Assembly (NCBI RefSeq): GCF_001619585.1
Contig: NZ_LQNT01000009.1
Span: forward strand, 1,054,001 to 1,118,000
Length of the DNA stretch: 64,000 nt
Source: Bhargavaea cecembensis
GTDB taxonomy: Bacteria; Bacillota; Bacilli; Bacillales_A; Planococcaceae
Direction: 5' to 3'
Both the position numbers and the translations under genes were made by a program. The notes below the pieces were generated by a model that had not been told where the DNA came from, did no database searches, and was given only the letters and a program-made list of their open reading frames with translations. Shown here in pieces: positions 15,840 through 24,748 of this stretch (its first letter is position 1; each line of letters begins with the position of its first letter).

Positions 15840-17841
15840 TGCGCATCAGCTCTTTCGCTTTCTCGGCAGCCATCCGGCGTGATCGGGTAAAGTCCGATAC
15901 CTCACCGTATTTGTCGAATAGTTCGGTCAGCACGGATTGTCCGGCTGCTTTTCGTTCATGGTCGTACCGCCCGATCAGCTGCGAAAGCAGGTCTTCGGAT
16001 CCGCGGAGCTTCGGCATGACCCGCTGAGTGAACTGCAGGTCAAATGCGGTTCCCCGGTCGATCGGGCAATCCGGAAGATTTCCGATGTTCTTGAGGTACG
16101 AATCGATCTGTTTGACGATCCGCGGCCCGATGCCCTGGTTGTCCGACAGCTCCCGGAGCGCTTCGTGCACATCCCAAAGGAAGTCCAGCTCTTCACCGGT
16201 CAGCCCCATCTTCCGGTCCTGGACGACAAATTCATGGACGGCGAACGATGTCTTCAGCTTCGGCTCCGCCTTTTCCCCGGCTGGCTCTTCTTCAAGAAGA
16301 CGACGGAACGGCATAACGTCCAGTTTGATGAGGTTTGCCCGGTCCAGCACTTTGTCGCTGAACTGGTGGGTGCTTTCGTCAAGGTTGACTGTACCGGTGA
16401 AGATGACATTCTCCCCGATCTGCACTTCGGGCGGATAATAGTCGCCATTGTAGAATTTGTTCTGGAGGTCCCGGTTGTAAAGCTTCAGCTTCCGCCGGCC
16501 TCTTTCCATCTCGAGCACAGACAGGAATTGCGAGAAGTAATGCTCGACTTTCGCAAGGTTCATCTCGTCAAAGCAGACGATGAATGTCTCGGACCGGTTT
16601 TTATCAGCCTCGATCAGCAGATTCACGAGGCCGCTCTCCGCCGGGCGGTAGACGTTGTTCATCATGTCCGGATAGCCGATCAGGTCGGTGTCATCGGTCC
16701 ATGTCGGGCTCACCGGAATCATGAGGAATTTCCCGGAGTCGATGTGGAGGCCCCGCTGGTAAGCATTGATCAGCTGTGACTTCCCGGTTCCACTCATGCC
16801 CGCAAGGATCGTCAGACTGCCCGACTTCACACATGTGTGGAAGTTGTACAGATCCTCCAGGTTGTAGACGAGGTTCATCCGCTTCGTTTCGGCGATGAAC
16901 TGGTTCATGAACAGTTCTTCCGGAGTTTTCTCTTCCGGGTCAGGCGCGGGCGTGGACTGGGCGGCCGGTTTTTCGGTTGCCGGCAAAGTAGCTGTGAGCA
17001 CTTGTCCGGCTTCCTTTTCCTGCAGGATCGTTGCCGCTGCTTCCACCGCGGCATTTTCGCGGACTGCAGGCTGGGGCGAACTGATGATGTCCGTGATCGG
17101 CCGGCCGGACTGGATTTCGGAAAGGATACGTTGTTCCTCGTCGAGTCCGACAAACGCCACGTCCTGGAAAAAGTAGATTTCATCCGTGATGTCGCGGCTG
17201 ATCACCGCATGGCGGATCGCCTCTTCCTCACTTGTAAAACTGAATCCCCCGTGTGCGTGATGATGGCCGTCAAACTCCCCGGCAGCGTAGTATTCGGATT
17301 GGGCTGTCCGGTAAAGCAGGAAGCCCGGGGTGTCGTCCAGTTCTTTGGAAATGTGGTCATTTCGTCCGACATAGGTGCCTTCGGCCAAGTTTTTGACGAA
17401 CGGCTCCCATGGCGTATCCTGTCCGGATGTCCGCTGCTTCTTTTCCGTGAACACCGGTATCGGGGTGAAGCTCATGTCTTCCTGGAAAGAAGACTTTTTC
17501 GGTATCAGTTGGATGTTGCGGGCGTTATAGAAATCCCCGCGTGGCGTGGATTTGCGATCCACCTGGAACACCAGCAGCATATCGCTGAGGAACTCCTTCA
17601 GGCTGTTGACTCTGTAGGTCCGGTCGAAGTGCTCATCCTCGAATCCATGTTCTTCGAATTCCGTCCCATACACCGTCACCGTCCGCTGGTTGCTCGGAAA
17701 GCTATTGGGCATGCCCGAGATGATGCGGATTGAACATTGCAGGTCATTTGCATTATTGACGAATATTGATGAGTAGTAGTTCGTGGCATACCCGTCTTCA
17801 GCCAATACTCCGAGTGCATACGGTTCCCAGTTCCAGTTCAT
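15823..17841 (-). CDS. McrB-like AAA+ NTPase
   Basis: This 672-residue protein has a residue 1-250 region of unknown fold that would act as the recognition part. A Pro/Ala-rich linker at about 255-305 leads to the AAA+ domain with Walker A GMSGTGKS (348-355), Walker B FIVCFDEMN (420-428) and TGTVNLDES (482-490). The last matches the McrB-family MNxxD signature except that Val replaces Met. McrB-type rings use GTP or ATP to drive a McrC nuclease against modified or foreign DNA. It overlaps both neighbours. Confidence 0.85.
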   Translation of the reverse strand: MNWNWEPYALGVLAEDGYATNYYSSIFVNNANDLQCSIRIISGMPNSFPSNQRTVTVYGTEFEEHGFEDEHFDRTYRVNSLKEFLSDMLLVFQVDRKSTPRGDFYNARNIQLIPKKSSFQEDMSFTPIPVFTEKKQRTSGQDTPWEPFVKNLAEGTYVGRNDHISKELDDTPGFLLYRTAQSEYYAAGEFDGHHHAHGGFSFTSEEEAIRHAVISRDITDEIYFFQDVAFVGLDEEQRILSEIQSGRPITDIISSPQPAVRENAAVEAAATILQEKEAGQVLTATLPATEKPAAQSTPAPDPEEKTPEELFMNQFIAETKRMNLVYNLEDLYNFHTCVKSGSLTILAGMSGTGKSQLINAYQRGLHIDSGKFLMIPVSPTWTDDTDLIGYPDMMNNVYRPAESGLVNLLIEADKNRSETFIVCFDEMNLAKVEHYFSQFLSVLEMERGRRKLKLYNRDLQNKFYNGDYYPPEVQIGENVIFTGTVNLDESTHQFSDKVLDRANLIKLDVMPFRRLLEEEPAGEKAEPKLKTSFAVHEFVVQDRKMGLTGEELDFLWDVHEALRELSDNQGIGPRIVKQIDSYLKNIGNLPDCPIDRGTAFDLQFTQRVMPKLRGSEDLLSQLIGRYDHERKAAGQSVLTELFDKYGEVSDFTRSRRMAAEKAKELMRNGYAF

Positions 17842-18890
17842 ATCGTTAGTTCTCCCATCTTGTCTTTAAGTTGTTTGAAGTTCTCCACCGTGATAATCGT
17901 TTCCCGGTACTCCGCGGGCACGTTCATCTCAAATTCGACCTCGTCGATCTTATAGGAAAGGTAATAGCATTTCTCATAGGAAGACGCCTTTTCCAGATAC
18001 CGGTCAATGGTTTCCAGAGTGTACACGTCCACTTCAAGGCCTGGCTGTGAGACGAGTCTCCTGTTCCGGGGATCGCCGATAAATGCAAGGCGGATTTCGT
18101 CTGCTTCGGAAGTAGCCGCGCTCTCCTGAGGTGCCGCCGCCGAGAGTTCCCTTGCATGAAGTTCAGACTTGAGCGCATTCATTTCTTCCGAATGGGCTTC
18201 AGCAGTCTTTTCCGCTTTTTCGCGGGCAGCCTTTTCCGTCTCAAGCGCTTCTTCAGCCTGGATCCGCTGCTTCTTTTCTTCTGCCGCTTCCTGCTTCAGC
18301 CTGTTTTCCGTCAGAATCCATTCGGCCGTCCGGTCTTTCATCTCTTCCTTTAGCTTCCGCACTTCGGCTTGGAGAGCATCATTTTCTTGCTTGAGGTTAT
18401 CAATCTTTTTCTGGAGCTTTTTTTCTACTTTTTTGTCATTGTTTTTCTCTCCGGCTGGCTCCTGGGCCGTTTTATGTAGGTCTGGTGCATCTGGTTCAGG
18501 CTGCGGCTGCCCGGATTCCTCGTCCCGCTGCTCATAAAGGAGATAGGCTTCCTCATGAAAATTTTTGCTGAACAGGGCTGCGGCTTTTGCGGATACCGGC
18601 ACCCCATGCTCATCCGCCGCTTCGGCCAACTCCTCCGCCGTCCACTGCCTCTGCGGTTCATCCACCAGAAAGGACAGCGGCAGCAAGAATTTCTTATCCC
18701 TCAGATATTTCCTGGACTTTGCTTTAAGCAATTGATTTTTAAGAAACCCCACCGGCAATTTTTCATATTGTTTCATCGTTTTTTTTGAGTCGACCAGAAC
18801 GGCCAGTCCCGCCAACTGTACATTTCCTAAGTCAGACAGCAGCCATTCTATGTATGCTTTTTCCATATACTTTTCTTCTTCAACACTCAA
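17838..18890 (-). CDS. Coiled-coil protein, first gene of the McrBC-like operon
   Basis: A TTG start at 18890 is preferred (350 aa). AGGGGGAG lies 7 bp upstream, and the longer GTG frame would run through a TATAAT at 18916-18921. The protein has a helical N-terminal region (about 1-125), a Pro/Glu-rich linker, a long charged coiled coil (about 145-265, rich in KKLQKKIDNLKQEND-type heptads) and a C-terminal folded region. Coiled-coil partners of McrBC-like ATPases are known from CoCoNuT-type systems. Whether this is one is not settled. Confidence 0.75.
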   Translation of the reverse strand: MSVEEEKYMEKAYIEWLLSDLGNVQLAGLAVLVDSKKTMKQYEKLPVGFLKNQLLKAKSRKYLRDKKFLLPLSFLVDEPQRQWTAEELAEAADEHGVPVSAKAAALFSKNFHEEAYLLYEQRDEESGQPQPEPDAPDLHKTAQEPAGEKNNDKKVEKKLQKKIDNLKQENDALQAEVRKLKEEMKDRTAEWILTENRLKQEAAEEKKQRIQAEEALETEKAAREKAEKTAEAHSEEMNALKSELHARELSAAAPQESAATSEADEIRLAFIGDPRNRRLVSQPGLEVDVYTLETIDRYLEKASSYEKCYYLSYKIDEVEFEMNVPAEYRETIITVENFKQLKDKMGELTI

Positions 18891-18915
18891 TTCCGAACTC
18901 CCCCTTTTTGATTCC

Positions 18916-18921
18916 ATTATA
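18916..18921 (-). promoter_or_regulatory. Sigma-A -10 element of the McrBC-like operon
   Basis: TATAAT on the minus strand lies 26 bp before the TTG start, with a T-rich approach and no strong -35. It supports the shorter start of the coiled-coil gene. Confidence 0.5.
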
Positions 18922-19044
18922 CTATAAAGAGGGTCCGTTTTTCGGAACTTTCGGACCACTCAAGAACTGGAACTGCATCCTTTTCCGCACAAAAAAACGC
19001 CTCCCGATATGGGAAGCGACTGGGGCAAGAATCTCCTGCTATTA

Positions 19045-19140
19045 TCGAATCTCCACGTAACGCTCCCCAGTTACCACCTCCTCCCCCACGAGTCCCTACC
19101 TCCACCCCCTCAAATCGCTACCCATCATCCGCGAGCTCCT
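19045..19140 (+). repeat. 21-22-bp repeat array, 3' flank of the intact NERD gene
   Basis: Consecutive units start CGAATCTCCACG, CAGTTACCACCT, GAGTCCCTACCT, CAAATCGCTACC and GAGCTCCTACCT, each 21 or 22 bp long. The last unit runs into the 3' end of the NERD gene. Confidence 0.8.
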
Positions 19141-20159
19141 ACCTTTGCATTCTGAACCGCCCCTCCTCCACTTTCCTTTCGCCTGAGTCGGGTCTCATCC
19201 AATCCCCTCATAAAGTTCAACCGATACACCCTCTTCACAGACACACCGACCTTCTCCAACTCAAACATTCTCAGTACTCGGCCCGCCGCATGTTTATCCT
19301 TGATCCCCAGGAACTTTCTCAATTGCTGATTGCTGATTGTGGGATGGATCAGCAGGAGCCAGTCCAGGATCACCTCGCCGTAGTCCGGCTTCACCGCCAC
19401 CTTGCAAGGCCCACAAGACACCTTCCGCTCCGTATCCCGCTTCATCTTCCTGCCGCATGCCAGACACACCCATCCTCGAATCAGCTCATTCGGATTCACA
19501 TCGAACTTTGTGCACAGCGGGTATGGATGGAAGCGGAAACGTTCGAGTTCCAGCATCTCTGCCACCCAATTAAACGTCTCCTCATCCATTTTAGGCTCCG
19601 ACAGGGCGTATTCGCGTGCCAAAAAGAAGGGCACCTCCCTCGCCGGCAAAATAGGTGCCCTCTCCGGCAAGCCCTCCCACGTGTTTTGATACGTGAATGC
19701 GACACGACCGTCTACAGGTAGGGGGATATCCCGCTGCGCCAGCCACTCCCGCACCGCCGCAATCTGGATCTCCAACTGCAGCATCGGGCACTTCATCGTC
19801 AGGATCGTCCCGTCATCATTCCGACGCTCCAGCCGTCGTGGATTCTCCCGGTACACAAGTGTCCCCCAGATTCGCTTTGCCTCTAGAATCCAGATTCCAC
19901 GTAGAGTGAGTACCAGCGTATCAATCTGGACCGTGTGTTCCTCATCCACTCGTACTTCTAGATCCGTCAGCACTCTAGCCGGACCGTCCATCTTCGTCCG
20001 GCGGATATGCCGATCCACCTCCAACTCCCCCTGATACCCCGCCCTCGTCACAGCAAGCTCATTTTGCACCGCTTGACGCTTTGCATGATCTGCTGACAAC
20101 CGGATCAGCATCCGCTCCAGTGCGTGCAGATAAATTGGATAATCTCGTTTGACCTCCAT
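19125..20159 (-). CDS. NERD-domain (nuclease-related) protein with C-terminal zinc ribbon
   Basis: In this 344-residue protein the start MEVKRDYPIYL at 20159 is chosen because AAGGAGGGG precedes it. The NERD domain occupies about 35-160: GYQGELEVDRHI (Glu), EEHTVQIDTLVLT (Asp) and GIWILEAKRIWG (Glu-x-Lys), a PD-(D/E)XK-like pattern. A four-Cys ribbon (CLACGRK...CGPCK) and a helical C-terminus (TISNQQLRKFLGIKDKHAA) that looks DNA-binding follow. It is monocistronic and enclosed by repeat arrays. A frameshifted paralogue lies at 3253-4260. The substrate is unknown. Confidence 0.8.
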   Translation of the reverse strand: MEVKRDYPIYLHALERMLIRLSADHAKRQAVQNELAVTRAGYQGELEVDRHIRRTKMDGPARVLTDLEVRVDEEHTVQIDTLVLTLRGIWILEAKRIWGTLVYRENPRRLERRNDDGTILTMKCPMLQLEIQIAAVREWLAQRDIPLPVDGRVAFTYQNTWEGLPERAPILPAREVPFFLAREYALSEPKMDEETFNWVAEMLELERFRFHPYPLCTKFDVNPNELIRGWVCLACGRKMKRDTERKVSCGPCKVAVKPDYGEVILDWLLLIHPTISNQQLRKFLGIKDKHAAGRVLRMFELEKVGVSVKRVYRLNFMRGLDETRLRRKESGGGAVQNAKVGARG

Positions 20160-20365
20160 GATGACCCCTCCTTGGGGGCAGGATAGCAATTGGGCGACGT
20201 GCTTGGCGAATTGGCATATTTTGAATTTGAGCGTGTTTTTTGCAGGGAAATTGGATTTTGTTGAAGAGTGACATCAGGTGCAAATATGCATACTTCGTGT
20301 AGTGACTACATTCATCGCACTTACAAACAATTTCCAAAATTCAAATTCAAGACTCTTTGAGGGAA

Positions 20366-20388
20366 GGTTTTCGGCTGCGGCGAAAACC
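20366..20388. repeat. Hairpin shared by both NERD loci (intact copy)
   Basis: GGTTTTCG pairs with CGAAAACC around GCTGCGG, in the same place as the hairpin at 4463-4485. Confidence 0.7.
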
Positions 20389-20424
20389 AGCAGCCCATTC
20401 AGTTACACTAGCTTCTCCTCCAGT

Positions 20425-20708
20425 AGTGCCGAACCCCCACCAACCGCTCCCGAATCACAACGAACCCCCACCCCAGTTACCACCTATCGCCTACTGAATC
20501 ACCACCATCCATCATCTAATCACCACCTCCACATCGGAGCAAATGAGTGTTTACCTGGGCGTCTTCCAATTACCAACAAATTGGCGTTTAATATCCTCTT
20601 ATGGTGAGTTCCTACCTCAGAGGTTACGAGTTCCCACCTAGGGGTGCTTGAGTTCCGACCTCCTCCCGCTGAACTCCTACCAACCTTGCCTGAATCACCA
20701 CCAACCTC
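20425..20708 (+). repeat. Longest 21-22-bp repeat array, 5' flank of the intact NERD gene
   Basis: At least nine recognisable units are present. The best run starts at 20606, 20628, 20650, 20671 and 20692 with GAGTTCCTACCT, GAGTTCCCACCT, GAGTTCCGACCT, GAACTCCTACC and GAATCACCACC, spacings 22, 22, 21 and 21. Older units (GAACCCCCACC, GAATCACAACG, AGTTACCACCT, GAATCACCACC, AATCACCACCT) occupy 20430-20530. The stretch has no gene. Confidence 0.85.
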
Positions 20709-20713
20709 AATAA

Positions 20714-20746
20714 AGCCCGGACGAAAACCGTCCGGGCTCACCTTTT
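20714..20746. terminator. Terminator after the Nramp-like gene
   Basis: A 10-bp stem AGCCCGGACG (20714-20723) pairs with 20729-20738. Six Ts follow on the + strand at 20743, and the minus side is TTTATTG. Confidence 0.75.
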
Positions 20747-20752
20747 TTGCTA

Positions 20753-22003
20753 TTATCCAAGAAACGCCCCGATCGCATCGATCAGGCTGTAAATCCCCAG
20801 TCCTGCGCAAATGATCACAACAATCCCGCCAATGATGTTCTGTGTAAGGTTGTTGGCGTATCCGCCGAGGCGCTTTTTGTTGTTGACGATGACGAGCAGA
20901 AGGACCGCAATGAATGGCAGCAGGATTCCGTTGATCGCCTGGGCGAAGATGATGACAGAGACGACTTCGAAACCTGTGAGTGTCGAGAAGATGCCGAAGA
21001 CCGTGATGCCGGCGAAGACGGCTTTGAACCGTTTGTCCTTCATGCCGTTTTTCCAGCCGAGGAGGCCGGAGATGGTGTAGGCGGCGCCGAGCGGCCCGGC
21101 AAGTGCGGAGGACAATCCTGCCGCAAAGAAGCCGATGCCGATGAAGGCGGAGGACCAGTTGCCGAGCACGGGCTCGAGCTGCAGTGACAGATCGGCGACA
21201 CTCTCAACGCTCATGCCCTTGATCACAGTAGCGGAGGTGATCAGGATGGCCGCGGTGATCAGGCCGCCGATCAGGATTGAAATCATGCTGTCCCTGCGTG
21301 AAGCTTTCAGATCGTCCGGACTTTTCCACCGTTCATTAACTGTGGCGGCGTGCAGGAACAGGTTGTACGGCACGACCGTCGTCCCGATCAGCGCGATAAT
21401 CGTGATGATCGAGCCTACCGGAATCGACGGCATGATGGCGCCTTTGAACACTTCCCCGATGTCGGGCCTGACCACGATCATCGTCGTGATGAAGGTGATG
21501 CCCATGACGAGCACGAGCCCGATCATGAACTTCTCGACGATCTTGTAGGATCCTTTCAAGGCCAGGAACAGAATGATGATGCCGAGCACCGGGCCGATCA
21601 CTTTCTGCGGCAGCCCGGTGAGGATCGACAGCCCGGTGGAACCGCCCATCAGATCACCCGTGATGTAGGCGGTGCTCCCGACTGTGATGGCGACGATGAC
21701 GAGCGTCATCGTCGCGTATTTGATGATCGGATTGGAAAACTGCTCGGCGATGGCCTCCCCCAGGCCCTTTTGCGTGATGATGCCGAGCCTTGCGCTCATT
21801 TCCTGCAGGATGATCGTCGCTAGAATCGAGAACAGGACCGCCCAGAGTAGGGCGTATCCGAACGACGCCCCCGCCCGGGTCGCCGTCGTGACGGTCCCGG
21901 GTCCGATAAAGCTTGCCACGATGACCATTCCCGGACCGATGGATTTGAGCCGCTCCACCAGTCCCCTTCTGGGCGCCTCCGACTTGGTGACTGTTGTTTC
22001 CAT
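20753..22003 (-). CDS. Nramp-family divalent cation transporter (YcsG/NRMT-like)
   Basis: This 416-residue protein has about eleven membrane helices. The helix-1 metal site, DPGN in classical Nramp, reads GPGTV (SFIGPGTVTTATRAG), and helix 6 reads VPYNLFLHA instead of MPHN. Loss of the site Asp and Met is seen in Nramp-related proteins such as YcsG-like and magnesium-type members. The metal is therefore not safely manganese or iron, and proton or other coupling is open. It is the last gene of a three-gene operon with a regulator and a ureohydrolase. Confidence 0.85.
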   Translation of the reverse strand: METTVTKSEAPRRGLVERLKSIGPGMVIVASFIGPGTVTTATRAGASFGYALLWAVLFSILATIILQEMSARLGIITQKGLGEAIAEQFSNPIIKYATMTLVIVAITVGSTAYITGDLMGGSTGLSILTGLPQKVIGPVLGIIILFLALKGSYKIVEKFMIGLVLVMGITFITTMIVVRPDIGEVFKGAIMPSIPVGSIITIIALIGTTVVPYNLFLHAATVNERWKSPDDLKASRRDSMISILIGGLITAAILITSATVIKGMSVESVADLSLQLEPVLGNWSSAFIGIGFFAAGLSSALAGPLGAAYTISGLLGWKNGMKDKRFKAVFAGITVFGIFSTLTGFEVVSVIIFAQAINGILLPFIAVLLLVIVNNKKRLGGYANNLTQNIIGGIVVIICAGLGIYSLIDAIGAFLG

Positions 22004-22077
22004 CCTTCCACCCCTTTTGATGGTTTCCCCCTAAAGCGCTTTCAACTCCGGCAATGACGGTGCGGCCTGAAGGGCCG

Positions 22078-22728
22078 TCACCGGTTTTCATCCAAATAGT
22101 TATAGACCGACTGTTTCGTGACGCCGAGCACCGCGCTGATGCGTTCGGCGGCCCCCTGGATCAGGAAGACCCCGTTTTCCTCGAGCTTCTTCACGAACCG
22201 CACCTTGTCGTCTTTTTTCATCTTCCCGATCGGGACGCCGACTTCGCGCAGGGCGTCGTCGATCAGTTTCTCGAACACCTCACCGACCGTCTGGGCGTAG
22301 GATTCTTTCGGAGGGGCGAATTCATGTTTCATCCCGGCGGTGAACTCGCTGATGACGGACTCCATCTCCGTAAACGCCGAGATGTCGAAGTTGATGCCCA
22401 TGAAGCCGATGACCTTCCCCCGGCTGTCGCGGATAAACGACGTGGACGTCCGGATGAACTTGCCGTCCTCCGTCCGGGTGACCTGCCCGAGCATGTCTTC
22501 GATGCAATCCCCTTGGTTCTTCAGTTCCTTCAGGATGACCTCGGTCGTCGGCGCGCCGATCTTCCGGCCCGTGACATTTCCCCTGATGTACAAGAGGGAT
22601 GATTCGAGGTTCCGCAGGTCATGGATCACTACCTCGCAGCGGCTTCCGAACGTCGCCGCGATCATGTCCGCGATCGGAATGTATCTTTTTAGTATCGTTT
22701 GGTGATCACTGGCTGTCGGATCATTCAT
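22078..22728 (-). CDS. YheO-like PAS/HTH transcriptional regulator
   Basis: This 216-residue protein has a YheO-type PAS-like N-terminal domain (about 10-125, with EVVIHDLRN and GFMGINFDIS) and a C-terminal helix-turn-helix (about 165-213; ERISAVLGVTKQSVYNYLDE). It would sense a small ligand and control the operon. It lies between the ureohydrolase (35 bp upstream) and the Nramp-like gene (75 bp downstream). Confidence 0.8.
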   Translation of the reverse strand: MNDPTASDHQTILKRYIPIADMIAATFGSRCEVVIHDLRNLESSLLYIRGNVTGRKIGAPTTEVILKELKNQGDCIEDMLGQVTRTEDGKFIRTSTSFIRDSRGKVIGFMGINFDISAFTEMESVISEFTAGMKHEFAPPKESYAQTVGEVFEKLIDDALREVGVPIGKMKKDDKVRFVKKLEENGVFLIQGAAERISAVLGVTKQSVYNYLDENR

Positions 22729-22762
22729 GCTGATTCACCTGTTCTGTGGTTGATGGGTTGTA

Positions 22763-23737
22763 TTAGCTTCTGGAGCTGACGGTCTCCTGGCTGCTGCTTG
22801 CCTGCTGGCTTTGTTGGTGCAGCACATGACCGGCCAGTGCATACAGCACGACTGTCGATACGAAGTGTGCGGAGTTCTGGTTGGCATCCTGCTGCGGGTA
22901 CACTTCGACGAAGTCCATGCCGATAATGCCTTTTTTCGTGAACTCGTGGACGAGCGTGACGAGTTCATAGGAAGTGATTCCGTTGCCGTCGACCGGTCCG
23001 CCCGGGTTGAACGCGAAGTCGAGCACGTCACTGCAGATGCTCAGGTAGACGCAGTCAACGTCCTTGCTTGCCATTTCATAAATTTCATCCGCAAGCTCCT
23101 TGAGGTCGCGGCCCCGGATGTCATTGATCGTCAGCGTGACCGCACCCGCATCACGCGCAAGCTTTCCGCTGTCCGGCTTGTTCCGCGGCCCGTGGATACC
23201 GGTGTGGATCAGGCTCTCATTGCGCACGCCGTCCAGCTCATACAGCCGCGCAAACGGCGTGGAGCGTGCGTACTTGTCGCCGTTGTAATGCGGCATGTTG
23301 TCATAGTGCGCATCGAGGTGGATGATCCCGACCTTCTTGTCCGTCGTCTCGGTGAGCGACTTGATGATCGGATACGTAATCCCGTGGTCGCCGCCGAGCC
23401 CGATCAGGAACTTGCCGCTTTTCCAGAGGTCTGAGGTGAATCCGGAAATCCGGTCCATCGTCTCCTCCACATCCGCCGGCACGACATCGATGTCCCCGGC
23501 GTCCCCCAAACGGATATGCTCGAACACATCAATGTGATCCAGCTCAGGAAGATAGCCGCTGTAGCGCCCCGACGCCAGGCGAATTACCTTCGGCCCCAGC
23601 TCGCAGCCCGTGTAATCCCCCCACGTCACCGCACCTTCCCAGGGCACCCCGTAGACCACCGCGTCGATATCCGTGGTGTCCTTGGACTTGGAGATGTTCT
23701 TCGCATCGAGGAAACATGGTGTATTGCCGTATAGCAT
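22763..23737 (-). CDS. Ureohydrolase (arginase/agmatinase family) with a Cys at one metal-ligand position
   Basis: This 324-residue protein shows GLGGDHGITYP (Asp117, His118) and HLDAHYD (Asp142, His144, Asp146), all canonical ligands of the dimetal site. The last motif, usually SxDxD, reads SICSDVLD, so the first Asp is Cys235 while Asp237 is kept. The family hydrolyses guanidino compounds to urea. The Cys may change the metal or substrate. The low-complexity Ser/Gln tail (QQSQQASSSQETVSSRS) is unusual. It is first in an operon with a PAS regulator and an Nramp-like transporter. Confidence 0.8.
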   Translation of the reverse strand: MLYGNTPCFLDAKNISKSKDTTDIDAVVYGVPWEGAVTWGDYTGCELGPKVIRLASGRYSGYLPELDHIDVFEHIRLGDAGDIDVVPADVEETMDRISGFTSDLWKSGKFLIGLGGDHGITYPIIKSLTETTDKKVGIIHLDAHYDNMPHYNGDKYARSTPFARLYELDGVRNESLIHTGIHGPRNKPDSGKLARDAGAVTLTINDIRGRDLKELADEIYEMASKDVDCVYLSICSDVLDFAFNPGGPVDGNGITSYELVTLVHEFTKKGIIGMDFVEVYPQQDANQNSAHFVSTVVLYALAGHVLHQQSQQASSSQETVSSRS

Positions 23738-23986
23738 GAAATCATCCCTTTCTTGAGAGATTGGAAGTTAAAGTAATGGTACGTAGGTTTTTATGATTAG
23801 TCAAATATTCTTTTACTTTTTGTAAAAGTTATGTGATCGAGACTTTCGGCATGTATTTGCTAGGATTCGTGATGACCCATCCCCTCCGATTGCAACCTAA
23901 AGGCGTTCGAATCATAACGTATATAGGGTGAATCCCCACGTCTCTTTATAATGCTTTCGGTTACACTTGAGAAAAGGGGTGGAATC

Positions 23987-24709
23987 ATGGTCGAAGCCGT
24001 CATTTTGGGGTTGCTGATGTTCTTGCTTTTGTATGAACCGATTTTTGGCTACCGGGATTTCCAAGTGTTTAAGGCCGATGTGCAGGTCAATGACCAGGCG
24101 AGAATGACGTACTACAATCACTCGATTGTCGCCCTCTGGGTCCCCACCCTTTTCATTCTCTTGCTGGTTGCCTTTTCCGGCATCACGCTGGGCGATATTG
24201 GGCTTGCCTTGCCGACATTCAACTTCGGACCGCTGGGAACCATTCCGTCGATCACCGCTCTCGGCATCGGCCTCTTGTATTTTGTGATCGCTGCCTATTT
24301 CATTCTCGGATCCCACCTCAGCAGCAAAGTCAGAGAAGAATTGACGAAGAAGAAAAAAGAAGAATATGACCGGTCGATGATTGCTCCCATCCTTCCGATA
24401 ACCGCAGAGGAAAAAAAGCGGTGGAATGTTGTCTCGATGACGGCAGGATTGACGGAAGAAGTGATTTATCGGGGATTCCTAATCTTTGCCCTGATGCACC
24501 TGTTTCCTGCCCTGTCCATCTGGATCGTGATTGCACTGGCGGCAATCATCTTCGGGCTTGCCCACACCTATCAGGGCTTCCTGACAGGTGTCGTCAGAAC
24601 CTCTGTAGTTGGTGTGTTGTTCTGCGCCATCTTCGTCTCTTTGGATTCACTGCTGCCCCTGATGGTTCTTCATTTCATGGTCGACTACATTGCGAAGTTG
24701 GGAGATTAA
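23987..24709 (+). CDS. CPBP family intramembrane metalloprotease
   Basis: The ATG at 23987 follows AAAAGGGGTGG (240 aa). There are several membrane helices. The CPBP/Abi motifs are EEVIYRGFL (Glu-Glu...Arg), FGLAHTYQG (His) and VLHFMVD (His). These proteases act within the membrane; some process peptides or give bacteriocin self-immunity. It is monocistronic and shares a bidirectional terminator with the acyltransferase gene. Confidence 0.85.
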   Translation: MVEAVILGLLMFLLLYEPIFGYRDFQVFKADVQVNDQARMTYYNHSIVALWVPTLFILLLVAFSGITLGDIGLALPTFNFGPLGTIPSITALGIGLLYFVIAAYFILGSHLSSKVREELTKKKKEEYDRSMIAPILPITAEEKKRWNVVSMTAGLTEEVIYRGFLIFALMHLFPALSIWIVIALAAIIFGLAHTYQGFLTGVVRTSVVGVLFCAIFVSLDSLLPLMVLHFMVDYIAKLGD

Positions 24710-24713
24710 AAAA

Positions 24714-24741
24714 CGGGTCCGGAAATTGGCTTCCGGACCCG
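24714..24741. terminator. Bidirectional terminator
   Basis: A perfect 10-bp stem CGGGTCCGGA (24714-24723) pairs with 24732-24741, with A/T flanks, between convergent genes. Confidence 0.8.
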
Positions 24742-24748
24742 GCTCATT

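Noticed and set aside
20425-20708. Array of regular short units taken for CRISPR
   Set aside because: Units are not identical, cores are only about 12 bp, gaps are 8-10 bp, and no cas genes are present.
21350-21823. Asp/Arg/His-rich + strand ORF opposite the Nramp-like gene
   Set aside because: Its composition is what the antisense of a hydrophobic membrane gene produces.
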